DNA of 64,000 bases from an uncultured Bacteroides sp. (GTDB taxonomy: Bacteria > Bacteroidota > Bacteroidia > Bacteroidales > Bacteroidaceae): positions 3,501,258 through 3,565,257 of the forward strand of contig NZ_OY782578.1 in NCBI RefSeq assembly GCF_963677945.1. The letters are read 5' to 3'. The translations under genes were made by a program, and so were the position numbers. The notes under the pieces are model-generated. The model saw only the letters and a list, made by a program, of their open reading frames with translations. It made no database searches and was not told the DNA's origin. Shown in pieces: positions 27,434-35,253 of this stretch. Positions within the stretch are counted from its first letter, which is position 1, and each line of letters opens with the position of its first letter.

Positions 27434-27470
27434 AAAAGGGGAAGAGTTAATCTTCTCCTTTTTTGTTTTT
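27434..27470 (+). terminator. intrinsic terminator of the S46 operon
   Basis: AAAAGG-GGAAGA and TCTTCTCCTTTT form a stem around GTTAA, followed by TTGTTTTT. Confidence 0.85.
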
Positions 27471-27674
27471 ATGGAGGTTTGTTTTGTATCTGCAAGCTAT
27501 TTGATAAGATAATGGTTACTTGATTTCAACGATTCCAGTGATAAATGCTCTGTGAGAGAGCAATATTTGTTATTTTTTGCACTATGATAGTGCATTTATC
27601 TAATGATGAGTTTAGTTGTATTAATAGTTAGATCCAGGAATTAGATATAAACCAATAAAAAAACATTATTTCTC

Positions 27675-27806
27675 AAAATCATCTCCCACATCTACCACCA
27701 AAACACACAAAAAGCCTTACAGCAAACACTTTCAACTTGTGGCAGATGCAAAATCATCTGCTACCAAATCTTGTTTATCTACCACTAAACAGTTACATCT
27801 ACTACT
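27675..27806. repeat. degenerate ATCTRCYACY repeat cluster (element C)
   Basis: The words ATCTCCCAC, ATCTACCACC, ATCTGCTACC, ATCTACCACT and ATCTACTACT recur, with GTGGCAGAT on the opposite strand. The right part is phased: units begin at about 27734, 27755, 27776 and 27796, i.e. 20-21 bp apart. AAAATCATCTCCCAC at 27675-27689 is repeated in inverted orientation at 29692-29706. No ORF lies here; this is part of the 712-base gap between dpp11 and the HU-like gene. Confidence 0.65.
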
Positions 27807-27911
27807 GTATTCTATATTCTTACATATATCAGTATCAAATATTGTCTTTACAACTTCATTCAGGAAATATAATTGATCTAAATAATTGAATCATAAGCAA
27901 CTATAGACATA

Positions 27912-27943
27912 TTTGCACAAATGAAATAGTTTTACTATATTTG
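27912..27943 (+). promoter_or_regulatory. Bacteroides-type promoter of the HU-like gene
   Basis: TTTG at 27912-27915, a 20-bp spacer and TATATTTG at 27936-27943 match the consensus exactly. Transcription should start near 27950, placing the repeat at 27961-28048 inside the 5' untranslated region. Confidence 0.78.
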
Positions 27944-27960
27944 TAAAAGAATATAAGTAA

Positions 27961-28048
27961 GCCCTCGGCAGAGTGCCTATGAGTTCATGAATAAAGACCC
28001 ATAAGTTCTCGACCGAGGGCTTATCGGTTCTCGGCCGAAGGCTTACTA
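27961..28048. repeat. four-unit, 22-bp-period array in the HU-like gene 5' UTR (array B)
   Basis: Units begin at 27961, 27983, 28005 and 28027, exactly 22 bp apart, with cores GCCCTCGGCAGAGTGCC, GTTCATGAATAAAGACC, GTTCTCGACCGAGGGC and GTTCTCGGCCGAAGGC. Their ideal form, GCCCTCGGCCGAGGGC, is a palindrome. TAAGCCCTCGG (27958-27968) is also perfectly complementary to 28013-28023, so the transcript can fold into an 11-bp stem enclosing unit 2. The array ends 42 bases before the start codon. Confidence 0.82.
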
Positions 28049-28090
28049 AATTATAAAGTAAAAAATTGATAATTAACCAAATAGAATACT

Positions 28091-28693
28091 ATGGCAGCAA
28101 CCTATGATTTAAGAGAGAACCCAAACCCTAAGAAAGACGGAAAGAAACAACCATTATACGCACGCATCGTATCGAAAGGTACAATTTCTTCGCGTGAATT
28201 GCTTGAGGATATCTCTTCGGGAACAACTTTTACTGTAGCCGATCTTGAGGGCGCAATTAGTGCGTTGGCTGAGAAAATGGCAACCCATCTGAAGAATGGA
28301 TATAATGTAGAACTTGGAAATATTGGATATTTTTCGGCCAAACTAAAAGCTCGTCCGGTAATGGAGAAGGATGAAATACGTTCGGCCTCTGTTGAATTTG
28401 ATAATGTGAACTTTCGCGCTTCTGCATGGCTTAAGAAAAATTCGCGCGGAGATTTGGAACGTTCCAGCAGAGGGTTCCAAACATCGGCAAAGCTTAGTGT
28501 AGAAGAACGAAGAAGTATGTTAGAAAAATACCTGGACGAGAACACTTACATTACTCGAACAGAGTACACAAAACTTACAGGGTTATTAAAGAATAATGCA
28601 ATGAAGGATTTAAAAGAGTTTGTAAATCAGGGAATCCTTGTTTCAAGTGGTCACAGAAATCAGATGATTTTTCTACGGGCTGCAAAGAAATAA
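28091..28693 (+). CDS. HU-family DNA-binding protein with C-terminal winged-helix domain
   Basis: A 200-residue protein. Residues about 1-125 form the Bacteroidota HU/IHF-like fold (YARIVSKGTISSRELLEDI, MATHLKNGYNVELGNIGYF, and NVNFRASAWLKKNSRG in place of the DNA-inserting arm). Residues about 140-195 form a second helical unit (ERRSMLEKYLDENTYITRTEY, LLKNNAMKDLKEFVNQGIL, then HRNQMIF) that reads like a winged helix-turn-helix. It is longer than classical HU (90 residues). Its 5' UTR carries array B, and inverted copies of a 15-bp word lie on both sides of the gene block. Confidence 0.85.
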   Translation: MAATYDLRENPNPKKDGKKQPLYARIVSKGTISSRELLEDISSGTTFTVADLEGAISALAEKMATHLKNGYNVELGNIGYFSAKLKARPVMEKDEIRSASVEFDNVNFRASAWLKKNSRGDLERSSRGFQTSAKLSVEERRSMLEKYLDENTYITRTEYTKLTGLLKNNAMKDLKEFVNQGILVSSGHRNQMIFLRAAKK

Positions 28694-28742
28694 GTCGGGA
28701 CGAAGAATAGTGAAATACACTATCAATAATCTTTTGTATTCT

Positions 28743-28794
28743 TTATTAGTTTTATGGAATGTGCAAAAAAATGCACATTCCATAAAACTAATAA
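28743..28794. repeat. 23-bp perfect inverted repeat
   Basis: Arms 28743-28765 and 28772-28794 are perfectly complementary around an A6 loop, 50 bases after the HU-like gene. The stem lacks a following T-tract but would form a very stable RNA 3' end or a DNA cruciform. Confidence 0.8.
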
Positions 28795-28861
28795 ACTATT
28801 GAAAACCATAACTTAATTTAATATACAGAAACAGCCACATTATATTATGCTTACACATACC

Positions 28862-28945
28862 ATGACGTACAAACAAATGCAAGAAGAATTTTTTTATGAT
28901 ATGAACAATCTTCTTTTGCCCCATTTAATAAATGGTATACGATAA
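28862..28945 (+). other. 27-codon ORF overlapping the next gene, possible lost N terminus
   Basis: ATG at 28862 opens MTYKQMQEEFFYDMNN followed by LLLPHLINGIR and a stop at 28943-28945. The frame differs by one base from the 28932-29558 ORF, which it overlaps. A single-base shift near 28935 would fuse the two into one protein of about 230 residues starting with an amphipathic helix. I read it as the probable original N terminus; it could also be a chance ORF. Confidence 0.4.
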
Positions 28946-29558
28946 AAGAGCTAAAAGAGCAATACTAAAAACAACTAAATTCCCTATAATTTTTAATCCT
29001 GTCTATTTTACAAGTAAACGACAAAACCGTTGGATAATTATGTATTATGCTATTGATAAAAAGCTTGCGCATGATGCATCCTGTGTTATTCTACTAACCG
29101 TAAATACTCCAGAAGGAGTATATGTTTACAGAAAAGATATGGGAACATTCGATATGCTGATAACAGTCTATCCACCACATTTCTTTTCGCGTTATCGCTC
29201 TCGTCAGCTTAAAGACAACTCATTAACCACCGAAGAAGTAATTATCAAATTTTTCAAGAATAATTTCGATGGCATAATTGCTCGTAGAGACAATATAGCC
29301 GAATCTGCTTTAAAAGAAGGATATGCATTAGGCGAAGTTTTAAGCAGGGAATACAATCTAACTATGATGAAAACCTTTATTACCAGTAAAATGCTAAGAG
29401 AAGACCAGAGCCTTGGGAAGATATGGCAAGATATGGATCAAGACGAAATAAACTTCCTTAAAAGAAGTGGTAACAATAAATTACTAGAAAAAATATATGA
29501 CAATATACAAAAAGTAAAAATTCAACCAGAAATAAAGGCTATGCCACCTGCGTTATAA
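28932..29558 (+). CDS. conserved-looking hypothetical protein, possibly 5'-frameshifted
   Basis: 208 residues, rich in aromatic and basic residues, no signal peptide or membrane helix. Visible segments are IIMYYAIDKKLAHDASCVILL, an aromatic stretch MLITVYPPHFFSRYRSRQL, and a Lys/Asp-rich C terminus. I do not recognise a domain. The N terminus as annotated (MVYDKRAKRAILKTTKFP) looks like the middle of a protein; the preceding short frame may supply the real start. It lies between the HU-like gene and element D, inside the pair of inverted 15-bp words. Confidence 0.65.
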   Translation: MVYDKRAKRAILKTTKFPIIFNPVYFTSKRQNRWIIMYYAIDKKLAHDASCVILLTVNTPEGVYVYRKDMGTFDMLITVYPPHFFSRYRSRQLKDNSLTTEEVIIKFFKNNFDGIIARRDNIAESALKEGYALGEVLSREYNLTMMKTFITSKMLREDQSLGKIWQDMDQDEINFLKRSGNNKLLEKIYDNIQKVKIQPEIKAMPPAL

Positions 29559-29587
29559 TAATAAGAAATTAAATGCCCGTTAATCCA

Positions 29588-29706
29588 GTAGCAGATACCA
29601 AATTTTAGTGGGAGATAAAATGTATATAAAGTTTATCTTCCACCAATATATTCAATTAGAAATCAAACCATTAACATAGATTTAGTAGCAGGTGGGAGAT
29701 GATTTT
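29588..29706. repeat. degenerate AGTRGSAGAT repeat cluster (element D)
   Basis: AGTAGCAGAT (29588), AGTGGGAGAT (29608), an inverted ATCTTCCACC (29636) and AGTAGCAGGTGGGAGAT (29684) recur. The segment at 29609-29620 pairs with 29633-29644 with one mismatch. GTGGGAGATGATTTT at 29692-29706 is a perfect inverted copy of 27675-27689 in element C. The region is non-coding and ends seven bases before the stop of the AraC-type regulator. Confidence 0.65.
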
Positions 29707-29712
29707 TATTTC

Positions 29713-30837
29713 TTAACCTTCAGTTCTCATTTTTATAAAATATTCTGTAGGTGTCATACCTGCTATTTGGCGGAAGTTGCGCAAAGCAGTGGCACGTGAG
29801 CGGAAACCAGCATCGTAAAAAGCCTGCTGAAAATTACCGGAACAGTTGGATGTTACACAATATACAAAATCGTCAAAGCGCAATTTGTTTATATATGTAG
29901 TGTAATTCCCGTATTCACTTTTCTGGATAGCCAGTGAAAGAGAGGTTCGGTTAGTATTCATTATTGATGAAAGTTTGTTTAAAGTAAGTTCTGGATCCCG
30001 CCATGCCGCATTCTTCTTCATATATTCATCCAGCCTGCTAAAAAGTTCGGAATTGTTATTTTCTAGTTCATCATAAAGAGTGTCAACTTCGCCCGAATCA
30101 CATGGTATTTCCTCGAAAACTTTACTTGGAATTTCAGGAAAAGGACTTTCAGATATCGGATTTCGGATAAAACGGGTGGATAATTCTCTATAGGCTATTA
30201 CTAAACTGCATCCTACGCTGATATAATAATATAATGTACTGGAAATTAAACTTCTATCCCATAATATCCATAAAAAAGCAATCGTGTTTATTGAAAAAAT
30301 AATCATGTATATCCACTTCCACCTATTGTCTACATTGCAATATTTTTTAGTGTAAGGCACAAAAAAGATAAAAAATACAGGACACAGTATCAATAAGCAT
30401 AATATAAACCGAAACCACACATCAAAGTCCGTTATATAGGGAAGCATTTCTTGCAATGAGCTAAAATCAGTATATTTAACTCCACACCACAATGTAATTA
30501 GCCATATTCCGTAAAGAACTCCAACTGGAGTATATAGCAGAACAATATGCTTAAAATTAAGCCAGCCGGGTGAAACAACCTCAATGGGATATATTATATA
30601 AGATGTGATCATGAATAAGGCTAGTAAAAGCACTGGGACTGATACTACTAACATTGGAACCTGCCCATGAGTAGCGGCCCAGTAACGGGGAACGTAATTC
30701 AATACGGAATAAAATATGATAACTGATAAAAAGATTCGTGAACGCTCACCCTCATCACGGCGTGCAAAAAGATAAATAGATGTTAAGAAGCAAACAATTA
30801 TTGCAGCAAAAATTGTATCTGAATAAAAATCCCACAT
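29713..30837 (-). CDS. AraC-family regulator with multi-pass membrane N terminus
   Basis: Residues 1 to about 220 hold about six or seven hydrophobic helices (for example IFAAIIVCFLTSIYLFA, MLVVSVPVLLLALFMITSYI, WIYMIIFSINTIAFLWILW). The C-terminal 100 residues form an AraC/XylS double helix-turn-helix: LTLNKLSSIMNTNRTSLSLAI, then NFQQAFYDAGFRSRATALRNFRQIAGMTPTEYF in the second half. This layout is frequent in Bacteroidota and suggests a membrane-embedded sensor acting directly on DNA. The signal and target are unknown. It starts opposite no gene and is monocistronic. Confidence 0.85.
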   Translation of the reverse strand: MWDFYSDTIFAAIIVCFLTSIYLFARRDEGERSRIFLSVIIFYSVLNYVPRYWAATHGQVPMLVVSVPVLLLALFMITSYIIYPIEVVSPGWLNFKHIVLLYTPVGVLYGIWLITLWCGVKYTDFSSLQEMLPYITDFDVWFRFILCLLILCPVFFIFFVPYTKKYCNVDNRWKWIYMIIFSINTIAFLWILWDRSLISSTLYYYISVGCSLVIAYRELSTRFIRNPISESPFPEIPSKVFEEIPCDSGEVDTLYDELENNNSELFSRLDEYMKKNAAWRDPELTLNKLSSIMNTNRTSLSLAIQKSEYGNYTTYINKLRFDDFVYCVTSNCSGNFQQAFYDAGFRSRATALRNFRQIAGMTPTEYFIKMRTEG

Positions 30838-30995
30838 AAATAGTTTAAGTCCCTTATTTTATGATTTTAGTTTGTGTTCTTTATATTTAAAATTAGAACA
30901 AAGATAAAAAAATAAAAATAGGATTTACGAATTTTAATTAAATTTATCAAACTATTTGATTGTAAGAATTTTATTTTTGATACACAATTGTTAAG

Positions 30996-31178
30996 TTATA
31001 CATAATCTTCTACCAGATACATATCACTGACATATTCATTTATACCTTCCTGAAGATATTCCAATGCTTCGTCAGGAGTATCTCCATAAGCACAACATTG
31101 CATATTATATGACAAATAAGCGTAATAACCACCATCAGTGGTACGCTCTAAAACATAATCTTCTTTTCTAAGTTTCAT
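30996..31178 (-). CDS. HicB-like small protein
   Basis: 60 residues with the HicB-type partial RNase H fold (ERTTDGGYYAYLSYNMQC, then GDTPDEALEYLQEGINEY). No HicA-like double-stranded-RNA-binding toxin lies on either side. It begins two bases after the glycosyltransferase stop on the same strand, so it is translated from the same message. It lacks the DNA-binding extension of classical HicB antitoxins. It may be an orphan or a domesticated single domain. Confidence 0.7.
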   Translation of the reverse strand: MKLRKEDYVLERTTDGGYYAYLSYNMQCCAYGDTPDEALEYLQEGINEYVSDMYLVEDYV

Positions 31179-31180
31179 AG

Positions 31181-32299
31181 CTAAAAATAATTAGATAGTG
31201 CCGGAATGGCAAAAATTGGATGTTTATCTTTTTTCTCTTCAAGTTCCTCAAGTAGTACTCTTTCACAACTATTCACCCAATAAACAAAAGAACGGTTGGG
31301 AGTATAATTCTTTGAGAATTCAATAAGTTCGTCCAGATCGAAAGAGTCGGAAGTAATACCTGCACCAGCGCGTACGGCATCATAAGCATTGCAATCCTGC
31401 TCTATATGTACGGGAACCATCATTACCGGTTTACCTATGTACATTGCTTCACAAATAGATTCGAACCCTGCGGTACTTGCATATGCCTTGCAACCACTCA
31501 TATATTTCAGAAAGTCGACATCGTTTAATGTATGAAAAGAAAGAGTCTCTGTTACTTTCATCTCATCCGGCGCATCGGGCTTATCCCAGAAAAAATGTAG
31601 CTGTAATTCCAGGTGATTGGAGTTAAACTCAGTAATATAATCCGCATAACCGGAATTTACCATATATCCGTGAATATAATTCCCTTGCTCAGGCTGAAGA
31701 GAGAAAACTTCACTGCGCAACAATGGAGGTACAACTGTTACATTTTCTCTTTTATCATCGCACATTCTGTAAAATGAGAGAGCCAATCTCTTTGAACTTC
31801 CTATGCTCGTAAGACGGGTAAAGAAGCGTAACAGGAAAAGATTCAAGGTGTTTTTCCGGGGGAATTCGAAATCACGGTGCAGAAAAAGATACTGGTGACC
31901 AATACACACATAAGGAATCCGGGGACGTAGAAAAGTGTAGGTAAGTCCCGTAAGTAGTTCGTAGAAGTTTATAACCACGTCGGCGCCGGATTCTTCTATG
32001 CGTTGTTTTATATAAATCATACTTTTAATATATGCAGGCGTCTGAAGCAAGTTATAGACTACACTTCTTCCAATATCTGCTCTTTTATTTTGTGCAGAAG
32101 GTAGGAAATTAGGACTCAAGAATCGCTTAACCGGCGCTTTTATACTTCTGTTAAAGAATCCCGGAAGTGAGCGTGAAGTGCTTTTTCCAACTAAGACTTC
32201 CACCACTTCATGCCCGTTTTTAAGCAACATTTCTTCTAATGTAATTGCCTGGGTAAAGTGACCTCTCCCCTCTCCTTGAACAATAAATAAGAATTTCAT
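31181..32299 (-). CDS. glycosyltransferase, MJ1255/GT28-like GT-B fold
   Basis: 372 residues. The N terminus KFLFIVQGEGRGHFTQAITL has the Gly-rich loop and His typical of GT-B enzymes that work on lipid or nucleotide sugars. The middle is VVINFYELLTGLTYTFLRPRIPYVCIGHQYLF, and the C-terminal donor site is FLKYMSGCKAYASTAGFESICEAMYIGKPVMMVPVHIEQDCNAY (split by many Gly/Glu positions). Its start overlaps the phosphoesterase stop by four bases. Together with that LpxH-like enzyme it probably modifies a glycolipid or envelope glycan; the exact acceptor cannot be read. Confidence 0.83.
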   Translation of the reverse strand: MKFLFIVQGEGRGHFTQAITLEEMLLKNGHEVVEVLVGKSTSRSLPGFFNRSIKAPVKRFLSPNFLPSAQNKRADIGRSVVYNLLQTPAYIKSMIYIKQRIEESGADVVINFYELLTGLTYTFLRPRIPYVCIGHQYLFLHRDFEFPRKNTLNLFLLRFFTRLTSIGSSKRLALSFYRMCDDKRENVTVVPPLLRSEVFSLQPEQGNYIHGYMVNSGYADYITEFNSNHLELQLHFFWDKPDAPDEMKVTETLSFHTLNDVDFLKYMSGCKAYASTAGFESICEAMYIGKPVMMVPVHIEQDCNAYDAVRAGAGITSDSFDLDELIEFSKNYTPNRSFVYWVNSCERVLLEELEEKKDKHPIFAIPALSNYF

Positions 32300-33096
32300 G
32301 AGGCTATGTATATTTCTTCTGTTATATCATTCAAATTTTCTTGTATCAACGCTCCTTCATAGTAGCGTACACTCCAGTTTCCTTTTTCATCCTCAACCAA
32401 AGCAGACAATGTTTCCACCCAGTCTCCGGAATTAAGGTAGTGTATCTCTTCATAATAGGTATTTTCCGGGTGATGAATGTGCCCGCAAATAATGCCATTG
32501 CATCGTTTTATCCGGGCAAGATCAACCAGTTCTTTTTCAAAATCGGAGATATAAGATACTGCAGATTTTACTCTTTGCTTAATTGTTTGTGAAAGTGAGT
32601 AATATGGTTTCCCTTGCTTTACTCTACGGGCATTATAGATTTTATTCAACCAAAGAAGCATTGAATAACCAATATCTCCCAGCTTAGCCAGCCATTTCAT
32701 CTGAGTAGTTACTGAATCGAAAACATCGCCGTGAGTAACATAATACCGATTGCCGTGACTTTCATAAATATAATCTTTTACTATACTAATATTATAGAGT
32801 GTCAGTGGGGCCAGATTATCTAGAAAATCATCGTGATTTCCTCTTACATAAATAACTTCCGTACCAAAGTTCTCCATCATTTTCATGATTACTTTAAAGA
32901 ACTCGGTATGCTTAGGTTTCCATTTATTCAGCCCGCCTTTTTGTAAATGCCAACCGTCAATAATGTCTCCGTTAAGAATCAGTTTATCACAATTAATTGA
33001 TTTTAGGAATTTAGTTACTTCCTCTGTTTTAGAGTGAGGAGTTCCCAAGTGAATGTCCGATAGGACTACTGTGGGGTAATAGTTTCGTAATTGCAT
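32296..33096 (-). CDS. LpxH-like UDP-2,3-diacylglucosamine diphosphatase family phosphoesterase (copy 1)
   Basis: 266-residue calcineurin-like metallophosphoesterase with the metal motifs in order: VVLSDIHLG (D-x-H), LNGDIIDGW (GDxxD), VRGNHDDFL (GNHD), VTHGDVFD, and CGHIHHPEN (GHxH). The family includes LpxH, the lipid A pyrophosphatase, but Bacteroidota carry several similar proteins. It is the first gene of a phosphoesterase-glycosyltransferase-HicB-like operon. A near-identical paralogue starts at 34041. Whether either makes lipid A or another glycolipid is open. Confidence 0.85.
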   Translation of the reverse strand: MQLRNYYPTVVLSDIHLGTPHSKTEEVTKFLKSINCDKLILNGDIIDGWHLQKGGLNKWKPKHTEFFKVIMKMMENFGTEVIYVRGNHDDFLDNLAPLTLYNISIVKDYIYESHGNRYYVTHGDVFDSVTTQMKWLAKLGDIGYSMLLWLNKIYNARRVKQGKPYYSLSQTIKQRVKSAVSYISDFEKELVDLARIKRCNGIICGHIHHPENTYYEEIHYLNSGDWVETLSALVEDEKGNWSVRYYEGALIQENLNDITEEIYIAS

Positions 33097-33202
33097 AAGT
33101 TTTTATTTTTTGCTCTACAAATATCATCTTATTACATTACAAAAGAGTGAACACAATATTACTATTCTATTAAGTTTAAGCGGCTAAATTCTCCAAAAGA
33201 AA

Positions 33203-33240
33203 TGAACGCAGGCAACTGATTATTCAATTACCTGCGTTCA
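33203..33240 (-). terminator. hairpin terminator after phosphoesterase copy 2
   Basis: TGAACGCAGG at 33203-33212 pairs perfectly with 33231-33240. On the minus strand it is followed by TTTCTTTT, ending the copy 2 transcript before copy 1 begins. Confidence 0.75.
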
Positions 33241-33282
33241 AATATAATTCTGCTATTTTCAGATTCAACTATTCCGGCTCAA

Positions 33283-34041
33283 TTATACTCCTGAGTCTTC
33301 ATAATAATGGTGTACTCTCCAGTTTCCGTGCTCATCTTCAACCAAGGCAGACAAAGATTCCACCCAATCGCCGGAGTTCAGATAATGAATATCTTCGTAA
33401 TATCTGTTTTCGGGATGATGGATGTGCCCACAAATAACACCATCACATTGCTTAACCCGGGCCAGAGATACCAGTTTATTTTCAAAATCAGACATAAAAG
33501 AAACAGCTTTCTTAAATTTCTGCTTTATTACTTTTGAAAAAGAATGATAAGGTTTGCCATGCTTTATTCTGCGGGCATTGTATTTTTCGTTTAGCCAAAG
33601 AAGTGCTGAATACCCCAGATCGCCAAGCTTTGCCAACCATTTCATACGGGAAGTTACAGAGTCGAATACATCTCCGTGAGTAACATAGTAACGTTTCCCA
33701 TGACTTTCGTAAACGTAATCCTTTACTATCTTGATATTATCGAGTGTCTTCGAAACAAAATTATCCAGAAAATCATCATGGTTTCCTCGGACATATATTA
33801 CTTCAGTACTAAAGCTATCCATCATTTTCATGACGTCTTTAAAGAACTGAATATGTTTTAGTTTTAATTTACTGAGTCCCTCTTTACTGAAGTGCCATCC
33901 ATCAATAATGTCTCCGTTAAGAATTAGTTTATCGCATTTAATGGATTTCAGGAATTTACTCACCTCCTCTTTCTTTGAATGAGGCGTTCCTAAATGAATG
34001 TCAGAGAGAACCACAGTGGGGTAATAAGTACGTAATTGCAT
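33283..34041 (-). CDS. LpxH-like metallophosphoesterase (copy 2)
   Basis: 252 residues, very similar to copy 1 along its entire length, with the same motifs: VVLSDIHLG, LNGDIIDGW, VRGNHDDFL, VTHGDVFD and CGHIHHPEN. I start at 34041 (MQLRTYYPTVVLS) because it aligns with MQLRNYYPTVVLS of copy 1; the longer frame to 34074 adds 11 unrelated residues. The C terminus lacks the last dozen or so residues of copy 1. A terminator separates the two, so the duplicates can be regulated independently. Confidence 0.86.
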   Translation of the reverse strand: MQLRTYYPTVVLSDIHLGTPHSKKEEVSKFLKSIKCDKLILNGDIIDGWHFSKEGLSKLKLKHIQFFKDVMKMMDSFSTEVIYVRGNHDDFLDNFVSKTLDNIKIVKDYVYESHGKRYYVTHGDVFDSVTSRMKWLAKLGDLGYSALLWLNEKYNARRIKHGKPYHSFSKVIKQKFKKAVSFMSDFENKLVSLARVKQCDGVICGHIHHPENRYYEDIHYLNSGDWVESLSALVEDEHGNWRVHHYYEDSGV

Positions 34042-34131
34042 AAGTTTCTGTTTAGCACTGCAAAGGTAATGCAATTACGTATAATATTGAATATCAGAAT
34101 ATTATTCTTATATAACTTTCTATTTTTTTAA

Positions 34132-35055
34132 TTACATCCAGCGTTTTTTCTTAAAGACCCAAAGGAATCCGGCACATACAACAACCGAGAATCCTACTAC
34201 AAAAGCAAATCCCCAGTTAGAGTTTTCAATACCATTTTTAATATTCATACCAAACATACTTGATATAAGCGTTGGGAACATTAATATAATAGAGATAGAT
34301 GTCAATATGCGCATGATGCTATTCACATTATTGCTGATAATTGAAGAGTAAGCATCCATCATTCCGCTAAGTATATTACTGTATATATTCGCCGATTCGT
34401 GAGCCTGTTTCAGTTCAATTTCAACATCTTCAATTAGTTCCACATCAAGCTCATCAACTGGTAATTTGAATTTCAGTTTGGCTAGTAATATTTCATTTCC
34501 TTTAAGAGAGGTTATAAAATAGGTAAGACAGTTCTCCAGATGGAAAAGAGCCAGCAATTCCTTATTTTCAATGGAACGTTCCAGTTCTCGTTTTACAACA
34601 TCAATCCGTTGATTTATAATTTTAAGTGATTTTAGATACCACACTGATGAAGAGAGGAATAGTTTAAAAATAAGATCTACCGAATCTGTAAAACCAAGGT
34701 TCTTACGTTCATAATACGTCAAGAAATCCTTAAGCATTACAGTTTGGTAATGGCATATGGAAATGCAGATATTATCTTTAAATATTATACCTAATGGAAC
34801 TGTTATAAAAGGCATTTTTGAATCTTCCTGCCGATGGGGAATTCGTAAGATAATAAACGTCCATTCGTCTTCTGTTTCTACACGCGGACGTTCATCAATA
34901 TCGGCAATATCCGAAAGGAAATACTCCGGAACGTTAAGTGTTTTTTGTAAGTAATTATAGTCCTCGGTATCGGGACAATCAATTTTAATCCAACAATTTG
35001 GCTCCCACTTAGAAATAGTCTCTAGTCCAAAGGCTCCCCTTAGAAAAGTTTTCAT
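34132..35055 (-). CDS. corA: CorA-type magnesium transporter
   Basis: 307 residues. The large cytoplasmic N-terminal domain is followed by two C-terminal transmembrane helices joined by the selectivity-filter motif GMN (ISSMFGMNIKNGIENSNWGF, near residue 275), and ends in the basic FKKKRWM. This is the pentameric CorA Mg2+/Co2+ channel. It diverges from the MgtE_N-NRAMP operon across 365 bases, which places two Mg2+ systems side by side. A GGAGGG sequence six bases before the start is unusually Shine-Dalgarno-like for this organism. Confidence 0.92.
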   Translation of the reverse strand: MKTFLRGAFGLETISKWEPNCWIKIDCPDTEDYNYLQKTLNVPEYFLSDIADIDERPRVETEDEWTFIILRIPHRQEDSKMPFITVPLGIIFKDNICISICHYQTVMLKDFLTYYERKNLGFTDSVDLIFKLFLSSSVWYLKSLKIINQRIDVVKRELERSIENKELLALFHLENCLTYFITSLKGNEILLAKLKFKLPVDELDVELIEDVEIELKQAHESANIYSNILSGMMDAYSSIISNNVNSIMRILTSISIILMFPTLISSMFGMNIKNGIENSNWGFAFVVGFSVVVCAGFLWVFKKKRWM

Positions 35056-35253
35056 GCTTTACCCTCCATTCATTATGAACAAAGGGATTCAGTCACGAAA
35101 TGCCTCTGTTCAGATTTTAGTCCTTACTATGATAATCGTCCATTTTGAAATTAAAATGATTACAGCAACAAAAATAGATAAAAATAAAGAATATCGGGCT
35201 TTAAAAAAGAAAAAATAAAAATTTAAATTCTTTCAATATTCTAATATTTAGCC

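Noticed and set aside
27961-28048. CRISPR array candidate
   Set aside because: Period 22 with palindromic cores and 6-8 base spacers is far too short for CRISPR repeats and spacers, the repeats are degenerate, and no cas gene is present. The same holds for arrays A and E.
30996-31178. Complete HicAB toxin-antitoxin module
   Set aside because: No HicA-like ORF exists on either strand within several hundred bases.
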